A stretch of 64,000 nucleotides of DNA from Medicago truncatula (GCF_003473485.1 NC_053048.1:13143501-13207500); one strand, 5' to 3'; shown: positions 53,749 to 64,000, numbered from the stretch's first letter. Numbers and translations are program-made. Notes: generated by a model not told the origin, from the sequence alone.

Positions 53749-54607
53749 GAAAGCATTGTGGTGGTCAAATGCTCATATTTTTTGGTGTCTCTATTACCTA
53801 TGAGCATGTTACCACCATCTTTTGATTTCTTGGTTATCACTGAAGAATTCAATCAGTTGATCTTCATGTGAAATCAAAGAGTGTATGCTATGCTATATTA
53901 ATATCGTTTGTTTAAAACTTTGTTCCTCGAATTGCTCTTTCACTCTTATGGTTTGGCAATCTTGGTTGTAATATTTAAAACACCTTATGATATCCCTATG
54001 TATGTTTTTCAGTACATGCCTATTTATCCAGTAATTTAGGGCCTTTAATATGTTTATGCGCAGCTGTTGTGCGGCAGGGCCTGTAACCTTTTTTCTGTTT
54101 CAGCAAAAATCAACATTTGGTTTCACACATAGTATGTTGAGAATTAAAAGCACAAAATTAGAAGGGGGGAAATAATACCATATTTAGGCACAACAGGTTT
54201 CTCATTTAACAATCATCAAAAACTAGATCACTCATTTAGAATTACTGCCACCAATCATCCAAAAGAAGGTTACTCATTTAACTTGTCTTACACATAAATT
54301 TATGCCAGCAACACAAACTAAAACTAACGAACATTCATAATCCACAATCCTACTAACAATTCATAGGGAAATTAATAACTAAGCTTCAAAATCCATCTGA
54401 GCCCAAAATAGACACATTGCCAGCATGAGACTAAACCAACAAATACAACTACTAGATCACCATCACATAGTATCCAAATACACTCCTTTTCACCATCTGC
54501 TTCCTATTTTAGTTGTTACCTGCATTTAATTGTAACTACATTAAATTAGAAATTTATGTATCAACAATTCCTACTGAATCAAAATGAAAGATCAAAGAAT
54601 AACAAAA

Positions 54608-57288
54608 TCAAATACCTGCATCCAATATAGTCACTGCTGCATTCTAAAAAACATCCCGATGCCATAAAATAACAGATTCAGTAATTATTCTACATTTTAA
54701 TTTAATCAATTAATATGTTCACAAACGGTTTATGATAACTAAATAAAAAACTTACTTACCACATCAATGTTACAGTCTTCAATGTCATTGGCATAGTCTT
54801 CATCAACATGGTCTATCATTTCCATCTCTTCAAGCTGGGAATTCAAGCATGCTTCTTCACGAAATTGACATGATTTTTTGTTATGTCCCTCAGCTCCGCA
54901 TACACCACACTTATATGTCTTTCTCTTAGGCTTAAAAGTGGCAGTCTGGGATGAAGATGTAGGTACTCTACCTTTTCGCCTAACCTGGAGGGGGGCGGGG
55001 GGGGGGGGGGGGGGGGGGGTTCCCAATGCTACCTCCAGTTTGTGTATCCATGAAGGAAGGTTCATCACGATTGGTACTACCAACCAATTCCAGTCTTTCA
55101 GTTTGATTCTCTACCAAATCATTAGTATTGCGAATCTCTTCTGGATTATTACCACATTGAAATGCAGCATTCAACAACCTTTTACATCGTTCCACCAAGG
55201 TTGCGTACGAAGTAACAAAGGCGGGATCACGTTGGCTGGAACTATTTGCATTTGCAGCGTTAACAGCATCTTTCACACCTTTCGTCCATCTCGGCAGAAT
55301 AATAGAATTGGGCATGACAATGATGTTAAGATGAATTAAAACAGATACAATATGCTCACAAGGAATGCCCAATGACTCAAGCCTCATACAAGAGCAACCA
55401 AATCTTAAGCTTTCTTGACAAAAAGTAACAGTCCAGTGAACATCTTGTCGAGGATATTTAGATAACATATAGGTAAAGATTGAACCACTATTACCCCCTG
55501 GCTCAACCTTGCAACGACAATCCCTTTCCAACATCGGCCTAAACATATGAAAAACTGACCTAGTGTACAAATTGGCAGCTGACCTCTCTAGACATTTGTG
55601 TGGGGTTTGAAGAACGGTGTCACCAAACGAAGTTACGTAATCCATCTGCATTTCTTTGTACGTCAAGTGATTAAGCCAACGAAAAAATTGGTTCAAAAAA
55701 TCAACAAGATTTGATAGTACATTCACATATTTCCCAAATTCCGAGTGCAATCCTTCACATCTTGAAGTCGTCCGAAAACCGGCATAAAACTTTCCCCGAA
55801 TATGTGTAGTAGCACACTTATCTCGCTTTTCATACATTTCCAACATCCAACTATTTCCATGCAAACCAAACTCATGCAGAAGCTCCTCCCATCTACGATC
55901 AAACTCATCAACATCAATATCACCCAACATACAATGCTTAAACTTCACCACAAACTGCAGATTTTTAACGTTGCTGGTTGCGTTCTGAATAAGATGGCAC
56001 GCACACAACCGATGATGAGCATCAGAAAACACCCTCCCAATTGCGTTTCTCATAGATAAATCACCATCAGTTATCACGGACATAGGACATTTACCATCCA
56101 TTGCCTCAAAAATGTTTTCCAAGAGCCAAACATAGCTATCTTCCGTCTCATCCCCAACAATTGCACTACCAAATATGACGCTCTTGTTGTGATGATTTAC
56201 ACCAGAAAATATAACAAGGGGTGTATTGTATTTTATTTTCCAATATGTAGCATCAAATGCCAACACGTCACCAAATAATGAATAATCCATCCGGCTTACT
56301 CCATCACACCAAAATAGATGCTTAAGCGACCCATCCACATTCAAAGTATGCTTCCAAAACATCATATCATCCCGGGTACACATTCCTTTAAGGAATTCAA
56401 GTGCAGCGTCTGCATCAGAACTCTTATTACCCCTCTCTTTAAGTTGTTCATTGTACATGTCTCTTTTAGTAAAGTCTAATTTTTCATACCCACCAGCCTG
56501 TGTGGCAAAATAACCATAGATGCGTGACGTGGGAATGCCAGATTTTCTCATGGTTTTCATTTGGAACTTGTCATGATTGGTCATCGTTCTATGGGCTGGT
56601 AACATTCCTTCATACTTACTATTCAAGAAGGAATGATTATGATCATCATCAAAGTATTTAATGTACCAACGATCACTTTTAAAGTCAATATGGACTTGGA
56701 ATTTGGCCTGACACCCACACCTACTAGTAGGTTTATGCTCTCTTTTTCTAATAACAGTTTTGCTATACCTATCATCCCTAATTCCTTCTCTATGGCAAAG
56801 AAAGGTTTGTTGAACTATTTGGCCATTGACATTCCTAACATTTCGACTTCTTCTACCAGCAAAACCATGTAAACAGGCATACCAATTATAAAACATAAAT
56901 GCTACTTCCCGGTTCAGAAAATGGTACCTCATTATTTCTTCGCAACTCATTTCCTTCAAGTTAATCTTGCGTACGTCAACCATACAGTCAACAGCTGTTG
57001 CAACATCATGGTTGCACGGAAATCCTTCGTTGTTGGATTCCCCTACATCTTCGTCGCCACTTGAAATGGTTCCTATGTCCGAGCCAGAGCCACTACCGTT
57101 GTCAAACCCCTAAAAAGAAAGTGTTTACATCATCAAATTAGGTAACCTATATAAACCCAACTGCTAATAATACAGTACAATTTTAGCTTTCCCAAAAACA
57201 AAACAAAAATAAGGGTTACCTCCGGAGCGTCCGACACTAATTCATTACTTGGCTCTGCTTGAAAATTCTCCATATTTTCTATATCCAT
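54608..57288 (-). CDS. FAR1/MuDR-type transposase, arm B copy
   Basis: Exons 57288-57220, 57109-54760 and 54643-54608. Start MDIENMENF is intact. A long acidic Ser/Gly leader is followed by the FAR1-like region, transposase core (FDATYWKIKYNTP, SVITDGDLSMRNAI, HHRLCACHL), SWIM finger (FGCSCMRLESLGIPCEH) and CCHC knuckle (CGVCGAEGHNKKSC). It should bind the element's ends in the nucleus and cut DNA by DDE chemistry. Reading is open from the start to a homopolymer (G run at about 54991-55018), which codes a Pro run and puts the knuckle in another frame. Polymerase slippage or a sequencing error could explain this. W in HHRLCAWHL (arm A) is C here, and Trp at DATYWK replaces Arg. Confidence 0.85.
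54991..55018. repeat. Poly-G tract in transposase B
   Basis: About 27 bases, nearly all G with one C; poly-Pro on the coding strand. The equivalent tract in arm A (44099-44114) is about half as long. Length change here shifts the frame between the transposase core and its zinc knuckle. Confidence 0.85.
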
Positions 57289-58146
57289 TCTGCAGACTGT
57301 AATATACATAACAAAATTAATCATCAAGTTATGCTTAATTTTAGTTAAATGATTCAGAAACTGCAAGAAGCCAGATTCATCTACACAACTTGAAGTTGTC
57401 GTGTTTTTAACTTTAGGTTGAAATATATATATATGATCAGTTGTGTGGGTTATGCGCACAAAGGGTCAAATCCAGCAAAATACGAAGACACACCAAGGTT
57501 AAATCCAAATAAATATCTGAATTAATTTCAAAATCTGAATTTTAACAAAGTTAATTCAAAAATCAATGGAGCTTGTGTAAAGAAGTCTGATTTTAACAAA
57601 TTAATTCGACATATACCAATCATCACCATTTCAGTTTCAAATTCAAATTCAACAACAGATAAGTGTAAAATCATACCTTGTTTTGTGTAAGATAGAAGAT
57701 TGGTGACAGATCTATAGGGTTTTGCTTGATTCACCAACAAAATTTAGATTGCCGGAGTGGTTGTTGAAACTCGGAACCTTGTCGCTGGAGAAGATGAAGT
57801 GAGGTGGCCCGGTTAAAAAAAACGCCGGAGAAGATGATGTGCGGTGGTCGTCTGAGGCTCTTGGAATGAATGAATGAAGTGAGGTCTTGGAGAAAATAAC
57901 ACGAATGAATGAATGAAGTGAGGTCTTGGAGAAAATAACGAAGAAATTAATGAAGGAAGGAAAGAAGTGAGGTCTTGGATCAGTAGTAAAAGAGGGAGGT
58001 GTAGTGGAAATTTCAATAAAGATTATAAAATTATTTTAATTTTTCTTTTTTTAATTATCAACCAGTGGGTTAACTGCCACCTGTCCTGGGATATGGCCCT
58101 TTCCCATGGTGGGAAAGAAAATTCCATTCCCAGGCTAAACTTAACC

Positions 58147-58461
58147 AATAACAATGGTGGAGTTTAACATGGGAAAGGGCAATCCTTTCCCACCATGGGT
58201 CAATTGGGTTTTTACCATTTGATCAATAGAAGACCATAATATTATTGTGTTCTCTGAGCATTATATTTTTTCACATCATCTTTCCCAACCATTCTCTCTC
58301 CTCTCTCTTACCCACCATTACCATTGCAGCAACTCATCCACCACTACCAACCTCTCTATCATAAAATTATAAAGCGTGGGCAGACCATCATAAAATCTAT
58401 ACTCCTCTTTAATTTAATGGTAAAAAAAAACTTTCCCATGTGAACACACACCAATAACAAT
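58147..58461. other. Junction between MULE B and the CACTA element
   Basis: Includes a terminal-like block with CATGGGAAAGGGC and TTTCCCACCATGGG (58167-58199), then unique DNA with CT-rich runs near 58280-58320. No gene. Confidence 0.5.
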
Positions 58462-58799
58462 CACTACAAGAAACTTTGAAGTTAGCTAGGAATTATACCG
58501 AGGAATTCAGTTTCCTCGCTAGCGACATTGCATACCGAGGAAAATTTTTTAGGTGAGGTTATTTGACCGTTTGACCACTGTAAAGCTGCCAGCATGTGTG
58601 TTAGCGAGGAAATAGAGGTGGTTACCGAGGAAATATTTCCTAGGTAAACACATGGTACATAATGCAACAACTTTTTGCAGGTAAAGGTAACATGGCAGCT
58701 GTATTTTCATGTTGGAGTGTGAAAAAAGTCTGATAGATGCAATTGATATTATTAGCATGTGAACGTTGAAATGCACTCTTGGGTTATTTAATTGGCTTC

Positions 58800-58800
58800 A

Positions 58801-58874
<74 letters not shown>
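58800..58874. repeat. (TG)n(TA)n microsatellite in the CACTA element
   Basis: Six TG units run into about 31 TA units. It lies between the subterminal repeats and the coding part. Confidence 0.95.
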
Positions 58875-58875
<1 letters not shown>

Positions 58876-59589
58876 TTGAACACTTCTTTATTACATTTTT
58901 CATTCCATATTTTTGACATTTCTCACTACAATTTTATTTTCCATCTCTACTATTCAACAATTGCTCTTGCATGTTTTTTTTTCTTCATATAAGGTAACTA
59001 TTTTTTTAACTAGTTTCAACTTTTATATTTATAAATAAAATGTTAATGTAATATATGTTATATTATTTTTTGCAGTTAATATTTGGTTCAATTTCCTATT
59101 ACAAGTTGTTGTTGCTGCTGGCTACTACTTTTTCGATCTGCATTGTCATCAAATTATATTATTTGAGGTTAGTATTTCTTATTTATTTAAAATTATAAGT
59201 AAAAAAATGTTGTGATTAGCATTTAAACTGTTTGTTAATATCTATTAAAAGATGTTAGTAAAATTGTTGTTTTTTTTTAAGGAAGTTAAATTGTTGTCTT
59301 AGTTATTAATAAAAATATTAGTTCTTTTTTAGCAAAGATAAAAATATTAGTTAGTAAAAATAATGTTAGGTTAGTAATTATTTTAGTTAGTTTTGCTGGT
59401 GTTTTTTTTCTTCTATTATTTTTTATTTAATGTTAGAACAGTTAGTCCCTATAAAAATAATTAATATTTTAAGTTTAGTTCCTATAAAATTTTAATGATA
59501 ATTTTAGTTCTCCAAAAAATTATAATTTTTAATAATAATCCTTATTTTTAAAACTTTTTACAAAAAATAGATATTTTTAGTCCTCCAAA

Positions 59590-59940
59590 ATAATCCTTAT
59601 AAAAAGCAAACAGTGGTCATATTTGGTGAGTCATCAAAGCTAGAACAGTATAGAAATGTTGGTTAGTAAAAAAGCTAATTTCTAAGAAATTGGGTTGTTA
59701 ATTAAAAAGAAATATATTCTTATAGAAAATATAAGTTAATTTGAATTAATGTCAATGATGCAGAAGATTCTTATAAAAAACAAATAGTGGTCATATTAGG
59801 TGAGTCATCGAAGCTAGAACAATATAGAAATGTTGGTTAGTAAAAAAGCTAATTTCTAAGGAATTAGGTTGTTAATTAAAAATAAATATATTCTTTTAGA
59901 AAATATAAATTAATTTGAATTAATGTCAATGATGCAGAAG
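59590..59940. repeat. Tandem duplication of about 172 bp ending at a splice acceptor
   Basis: Two adjacent copies, about 59594-59768 and 59769-59940. Each begins near ATTCTTATAAAAA or ATCCTTATAAAAA, contains AGAAATGTTGGTTAGTAAAA and ends with TCAATGATGCAGAAG. There are about ten differences. The second copy directly abuts the first coding piece of the CACTA transposase at 59941. Confidence 0.85.
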
Positions 59941-61653
59941 ATGGATCAGTATATTCTTCATCGAAGTTGGATGTACGATAGAAAAAGATCGGGGAAAAGG
60001 ACACTTAAAGCTCAATTTAAGGAAGGAATTCGTGAATTTGTTGCTTTCGCCATGTCACAAGATATTTTTAGAAGTGAGGGAGGAATTATATGTCTGTGTC
60101 TTAAATGTACGTGTAGGTTGATTCAGAGCCCAAAAGATGTCATAAAATATTTAGATGATGTTGGTTTTATGGAGGATTATTATGTGTGGAGACATCATGG
60201 TGAACAAGAGCCAGATGATTTTGATGTTAATGTGCAGGCTTCAAACAGTGGAGCGCATACACGGTGTGAAAACTTTGGCCTTATGGAAGATATGGTCGGT
60301 GACGCTCTCGGGGTGAACTTGTCTTACAATGAGGGCATTGAAGAGGATTGACGTGATTAATTTAAGATAACTAAATACTCTCGTCGGATTCATATTGTTG
60401 TGATTAACTTGAGATGAATGAATACTTTTGATTGCCCTTATCGATTACCCTTAAACCATGAGTTAGTGTTAATTTTGATTTGTGTTTGCTCTTAAGGTGT
60501 TTGCTCTTAAGGTGTATCCTAGAACAACGGGGGGAGAGATTAGATGTAGGATGTAAGGAGTATGAGAGCGTTTGATTCATGAATATAATTTATTAATAAT
60601 GAGGATTAACAATTCAAGGGGTGAAGGATCAATAGTTGCAGCTTACTGTGCTCGCGAAGCCCTGAATTTTTGTTCTCATTACTTCAATCACTAGATGTTG
60701 ACACCAATAAGTGTTAGAAATGACGTTATTGCCGAAAGTGAATGGAGTCCGTCAACCTTATTAGTCTTTCGTCTTCTCGGTAGTCCTTCTGGGTCAGGGA
60801 AAGAGTACTGGATGAACGATGCAGAGTTGCGGTCGACCGAAGTTCATGTGTTGATTAATTGTCATGAAGTTGGACCATACCTTCATTATTTTTCAAGTAT
60901 TAAATGTTGGGGAGATATACACTAGTTTTCCAAGATGGTTTAAAGATCAAGTGTTAAATACTGAGCCCAATATGCATATATTACATTTGAGAGGATTAGC
61001 GGATGGTCCGTATAGACGTGTAAAAAAATGGCACACTTACTTTGTCAATGGATTTAAATTTCATATCGAATCATGGACGGTAGGCAAAAAAGCAATTAAC
61101 AGTGGTGTTTACGTTAAAGGAGTTAGTGAGGGAGGTGAAGATGACTTCTATGGTGTGATTAAACACATTTTTGAATTGACTTACGCATATGTTGAACATG
61201 ACAACAAAGTTGTGTTATTTTATTGTGAGTGGTTTGACCCGAGGAATGGGACAAAAATTGATCCAAAGTACAAAACCGTTGACAAAAGAATGGACAGAAG
61301 ATATAATGCATTTGACCCGTTCATCTTGGCAAGCAAAGTTACTCAAAGTGTATTATGTCCCATATCCTTCTAATCACCGACGTAAACATGGATGGTGTGC
61401 TGCTATCAAGACAAAACCAAGGGGTCAAATTGAAACAGAAGACATAATTCCAAATATCGAAGTAGCTTACCAAGACAATGAAATGTCACATGTTTCAGAG
61501 GTGATTGAAGTCGACCCGATTACAAATTTTGTCGACAGAGAAGTTAATGGTCAGGAAATTGACGCTCACTTGTTGTTTAATGACACTGAAGAGTCAAGCA
61601 GCTCTGAAGACAATTTGGAAGAAGCAAATAACCCCGAAGACTATTTAATGTAA
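59941..61653 (+). pseudogene. CACTA Tnp2-type transposase, catalytic core deleted
   Basis: The first piece (59941-60351) is the transposase-associated N-terminal domain (MDQYILHRSWMYDRKRSGK, with CLKCTCRL and WRHHGE). Next should come the Tnp2 catalytic domain, but only about 250 bp of unrelated sequence is present. The reading resumes near 60600 with a DUF4218-like end (EGSIVAAYCAREALNFC). The DUF4216 region follows: HVLINCHEVGPYL, YVKGVSEGGEDDFYGVIKHI and VVLFYCEWFDPRNG, then DPFILASKVTQ. A frameshift near 61340 is followed by VYYVPYPSNHRRKHGWCAA. Internal deletion and frameshifts make it non-functional. Confidence 0.8.
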
Positions 61654-62257
61654 TATAACTATTTTATCATTTTAAGTGTTTAATGTTTAATGAAACTATT
61701 TTATCATATTAAGTGTTTTAATGATACATATTATAACTATTTATCATTTAATGAAACTATTTATAATTAGTAATAAAAAACGAAAAAGAAAATAAGAAAA
61801 TTATTTATAATTTTTTATTGGGGAATAGTCACTTTGGTCCCTGAATGAGTGACGAGTAGTCACAATAGTCCTTGATTGTGCACTTTGTTAGTCAAAATAG
61901 TCCTTCATATTAAAATATTTTGTTAATATTGTCATGTTAGTTCTTCAATAGACTTAGTTATTGTCATATTTGTCCTTATACGTACTTACTTACTGTCATT
62001 TTAGTCCCTATATCAAAATAGTTATTGTGAGTATTAAGGGATTATTTAAGCTTTAGGGACTATTTTGGAATTTTGATACATCGAAGGACTATTGTGACTA
62101 CTTGCTACACATTCAAGGACTAAAGTGAATGTTACCCATTTTTATTAATAATAAAAAAAGAAAAATGAAAATTAGAAAACAAAGAATAATTTTAGCCGGG
62201 AACTCTCCCGCTCAAATGGAAAAACCAATTATTTTAATTAGTTTATAATAAATAAAA
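61654..62257. other. Non-coding stretch with a foldback MITE
   Basis: AT-rich DNA with a repeated phrase GAAACTATTTATC near 61690-61760 and one MITE at 61820-62137, listed separately. No gene. Confidence 0.55.
61820..62137. mobile_element. Foldback MITE
   Basis: The left end GGGGAATAGTCACTTTGGTC and on is matched by the right end ATTCAAGGACTAAAGTGAAT then GTTACCC, inverted with a few differences. An inner matching pair is GTAGTCACAATAGTCC and GGACTATTGTGACTAC. Length about 318 bp, non-coding. Confidence 0.75.
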
Positions 62258-62646
62258 GGCTTAAATATGTCTTTCGTCGCTGCAAATATAGGCCACTTGA
62301 ATTTTCGTCCCTAAAGTTACTAATCCTTCCAATCTGCCATGCATATATTAATCATTTGACATTTGGTCCTAATTAGGTTTTTTTTTATGCTGAGTTGGCT
62401 GTCATTAGCGACGTGGTACCCAAGTGGCAAGTGATGATTGGGCGAGGTGGTTTTCTTAAATAGGTCTTTCACCCCTGCAAATATAAGTCATTTGAATTTT
62501 CGTCCCTGAAGTCACTAATCACATGTAATTAGAACCAAAAGTCAAATGATTGATATTTGCAGCGGCAGATTAAAAGGATTAGTAACTTCAAGGACGAAAA
62601 TTCAAATGGTCTATATTTGCAGGGACAAAAGACCTATTTAAGCTTA
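62258..62646. mobile_element. Foldback MITE, copy 1 of a pair
   Basis: Starts GGCTTAAATATGTCTTTCG and ends GACCTATTTAAGCTT. Arms of more than 60 bp include GCAAATATAGGCC, TTGAATTTTCGTCC and AAGTTACTAATCC with their complements. A sister copy is at 63508-63859. Confidence 0.75.
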
Positions 62647-64000
62647 AATAAAAAAACAAAAATAAAATAAGAAAAGTTAAAAGAAGAGGAAACTAGAAAA
62701 CACAACACTCATTTGGGGTTGTCATACACACACACTCAAGAAGAAAAACACAAACGAAAAGGAAAACTAGAAAGACATGCATATGGGTTTCTCAAGCCTT
62801 TGCTATTCAAAGGATCGGAAGGGTTAATCGTTCATCTCATTTTGGTAATCTCGTTCAGAAGCCTTTGCTCGTTATCTCGTTCTCGTTCTCGTTTTCGTTC
62901 TGAAGCAAAGCCTTTGCTGAGTCAATCAGTGAGTTCAATCTTGTTCAATCCTTTGGTCTACTGATACATATTATGTACTAATTATTTAGGGTTAAAGTCT
63001 TTTTTGGTAATGGATTAATTTTTCACTTATTAATATTTAGGGATTTTATTTTTATTTTATTTTATTGTAATGAATCTGGTTATACATACCATAAATGAAT
63101 CTCAAGCAAAGCCTTTATCTCAATCCTTTGTTTTATTGTAATGAATCTCAAGCAAAGCCTTTGTTTTATTTTGTTTTATTTGGGGATTTGCTAAATGAGT
63201 TTTATTCTATATCGACTGTTTGTTTGAGATTAATGGGACTAATATGCTTCTAGATGTGTAGAACTTGACAACCCATATGTTTATGAAAATAATTATTATT
63301 CTTTACCCAAAAAAAACTTGGTAAGTTCATTGCTAAATTAGATTAATAGTTGATTTGCTAAATGAGTTTTATGCTATGTTCACTTTTTTTTTTTTTTGAG
63401 ATTAATAGTCCATTGTTGACATCCTACTATGTTTGTAAACTTATTTTGGTCCAACGATGTATGCAACCTCTCATAGATATCAATGACATAAATTGCTATA
63501 AAATTTAGGCTTAAATATGCATTTCATCCCTGCAAATATAGGCTATTTGATTTTTCATCCCTGAACTTACTAATCCTCCCATTTTGCCCCTGCAAATATT
63601 AATCATTTGACTTTTGGTCCTAATTAGGTTTTTTTTTCTGACGTGGGCTGTCATTAGCGACGTGGTTTTCTTAAATAGGTCTTTCATCCCTGCAAATATA
63701 GGTCATTTGAATTTTCGTCCATGAAGTTACTAATCAGATGTAATTAGGACCAAAAGTCAAATGATTAATATTTGCACGGGCAGATTGGAAGGATTAGTCA
63801 CTTCAGGGACGGAAATTCAAATGACCAATATTTGCAGGGACGAAAGACATATTTAAGCCTAAATAAAATAAGAAAAGTTAAAAGAAGAGGAAACTAGAAA
63901 ACACAACACGCATTTGGGGTTATCATACACACACACTCAAAAAGAAAAACAGAAAAGAAGTGGAAAACTAGAAAGACATGCATATGGGTTTCTCAGGCCT
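62647..64000. repeat. Direct duplication with a period of about 1.25 kb, running off the window
   Basis: 62647-62800 (from AATAAAAAAACAAAAATAAA; then GAAAACTAGAAAGACATGCA, TATGGGTTTCTCAAGCC) repeats almost exactly at 63861-64000. Each copy follows one of the two GGCTTAAATATG foldback MITEs. The unit therefore spans about 62258-63507, with the second copy starting at 63508 and cut by the window end. Between are short repeats (GTTCTCGTTCTCG; AAGCAAAGCCTTTG). No gene is recognised in it. Confidence 0.7.
63508..63859. mobile_element. Foldback MITE, copy 2 of a pair
   Basis: Starts GGCTTAAATATGCATTTCAT and ends ACATATTTAAGCC. It has the same arm phrases as 62258-62646 (GCAAATATAGGC, TGGTCCTAATTAGG and complements). 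Non-coding. Confidence 0.75.

Larger units (their letters stand above)
50604..58146 (-). mobile_element. MULE arm B of the inverted duplication (more complete copy)
   Basis: Inverted counterpart of 40917-47756. It contains the Ulp1-like gene (50928-53748, plus) and the transposase gene (57288-54608, minus), transcribed toward each other with about 860 bp between their stops. Outside the duplicated unit lie a terminal-like block on the left (50555-50603) and another beyond the right edge (58153-58200), inverted to one another with partial match. So the original MULE was probably about 50555-58200. No 9-bp target duplication could be fixed with confidence. Confidence 0.85.
58462..61653 (+). mobile_element. 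Degenerate CACTA (En/Spm) transposon, right end missing
   Basis: Begins CACTACAAGAAACTTTGAAG, the classical plant CACTA terminus. Subterminal copies of ACCGAGGAA or AGCGAGGAAA follow at about 58497, 58532, 58602 and 58625, some inverted. Transposase pieces follow at 59941-61653. The complementary end TTTCTTGTAGTG was not found to the right, so the element is truncated or its end has diverged. The right boundary given is the last coding piece. Confidence 0.85.

Noticed and set aside
54878-55339. 153-codon open frame opposite the transposase (similarly 44011-44226, 43060-43317, 55802-56059)
   Set aside because: Antisense shadows of the MULE transposase; they are shared by both arms only because the arms are copies.
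59440-59590. Another foldback MITE judged from TTAGTCCCTATAAAAATAA-like phrases
   Set aside because: Only one-sided fragments are present; no matching inverted end was found, so it is treated as debris.
62713-62964. 83-codon open frame with an Arg/Ser-rich stretch (SRSRSRFRSEAK)
   Set aside because: The Arg/Ser run is a translated GTTCTC microsatellite and the frame lies in a tandem non-coding unit; the duplicate at 63.9 kb does not keep it within the window.

Overview
The window is plant nuclear DNA from a dicot, most likely a temperate legume (Medicago/Trifolium/Pisum group). Genes are intron-rich, intergenic DNA is AT-rich, and the repeats include foldback MITEs whose ends read like GGCTAAAATATGG plus TAGTCCCTG. 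The species call is an inference from repeat style and protein resemblance; no database search was possible.

Three host genes lie in the left third. At 72-2132 (+) are the last two exons of a CASP-like membrane protein, with the 5' part outside the window. At 3840-6826 (+) is a complete four-exon medium-chain quinone/enone oxidoreductase of 317 residues. At 9397-21785 (-) is a complete 19-exon UVH3/XPG-type DNA repair endonuclease. Its reconstructed reading frame closes exactly at 1,673 residues. It carries a duplicated LP-Q motif and one ubiquitin-interacting-motif-like helix in its spacer. A LINE fragment, a SINE with target duplication and several MITEs sit in or between these genes.

From 21.9 kb to the right end the window is a nest of transposable elements. 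A decayed PIF/Harbinger element (about 21980-25620) contains a foldback MITE, which contains a smaller Harbinger MITE. Two complete solo LTRs with perfect 5-bp target duplications (26092-28877, TTTAC; 29166-31382, CTAAT) break up a MuDR-type remnant. A third, truncated LTR lies at 39672-40916. Several MITEs and a foldback element enclosing a second Harbinger remnant fill 33-40 kb.

The dominant structure on the right is a large inverted duplication of one Mutator-like element (MULE). Arm A is 40917-47756 and arm B is 50604-58146, in opposite orientation. Each arm carries a FAR1/MuDR-type transposase gene and a convergent gene for an Ulp1-like (C48 peptidase) protein. The arms have decayed at different places. 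The spacer holds a foldback MITE, a short telomere-like tract and a satellite array of 73-bp monomers alternating as 146-bp dimers. Transcription through the spacer would give a long hairpin RNA, an arrangement like maize Mu killer.

After arm B comes a degenerate CACTA element (58462 to about 61.7 kb) that has lost its transposase core, then more foldback MITEs and a tandem duplication of about 1.25 kb running off the right edge. No CRISPR array, rRNA gene or convincing tRNA gene was seen.
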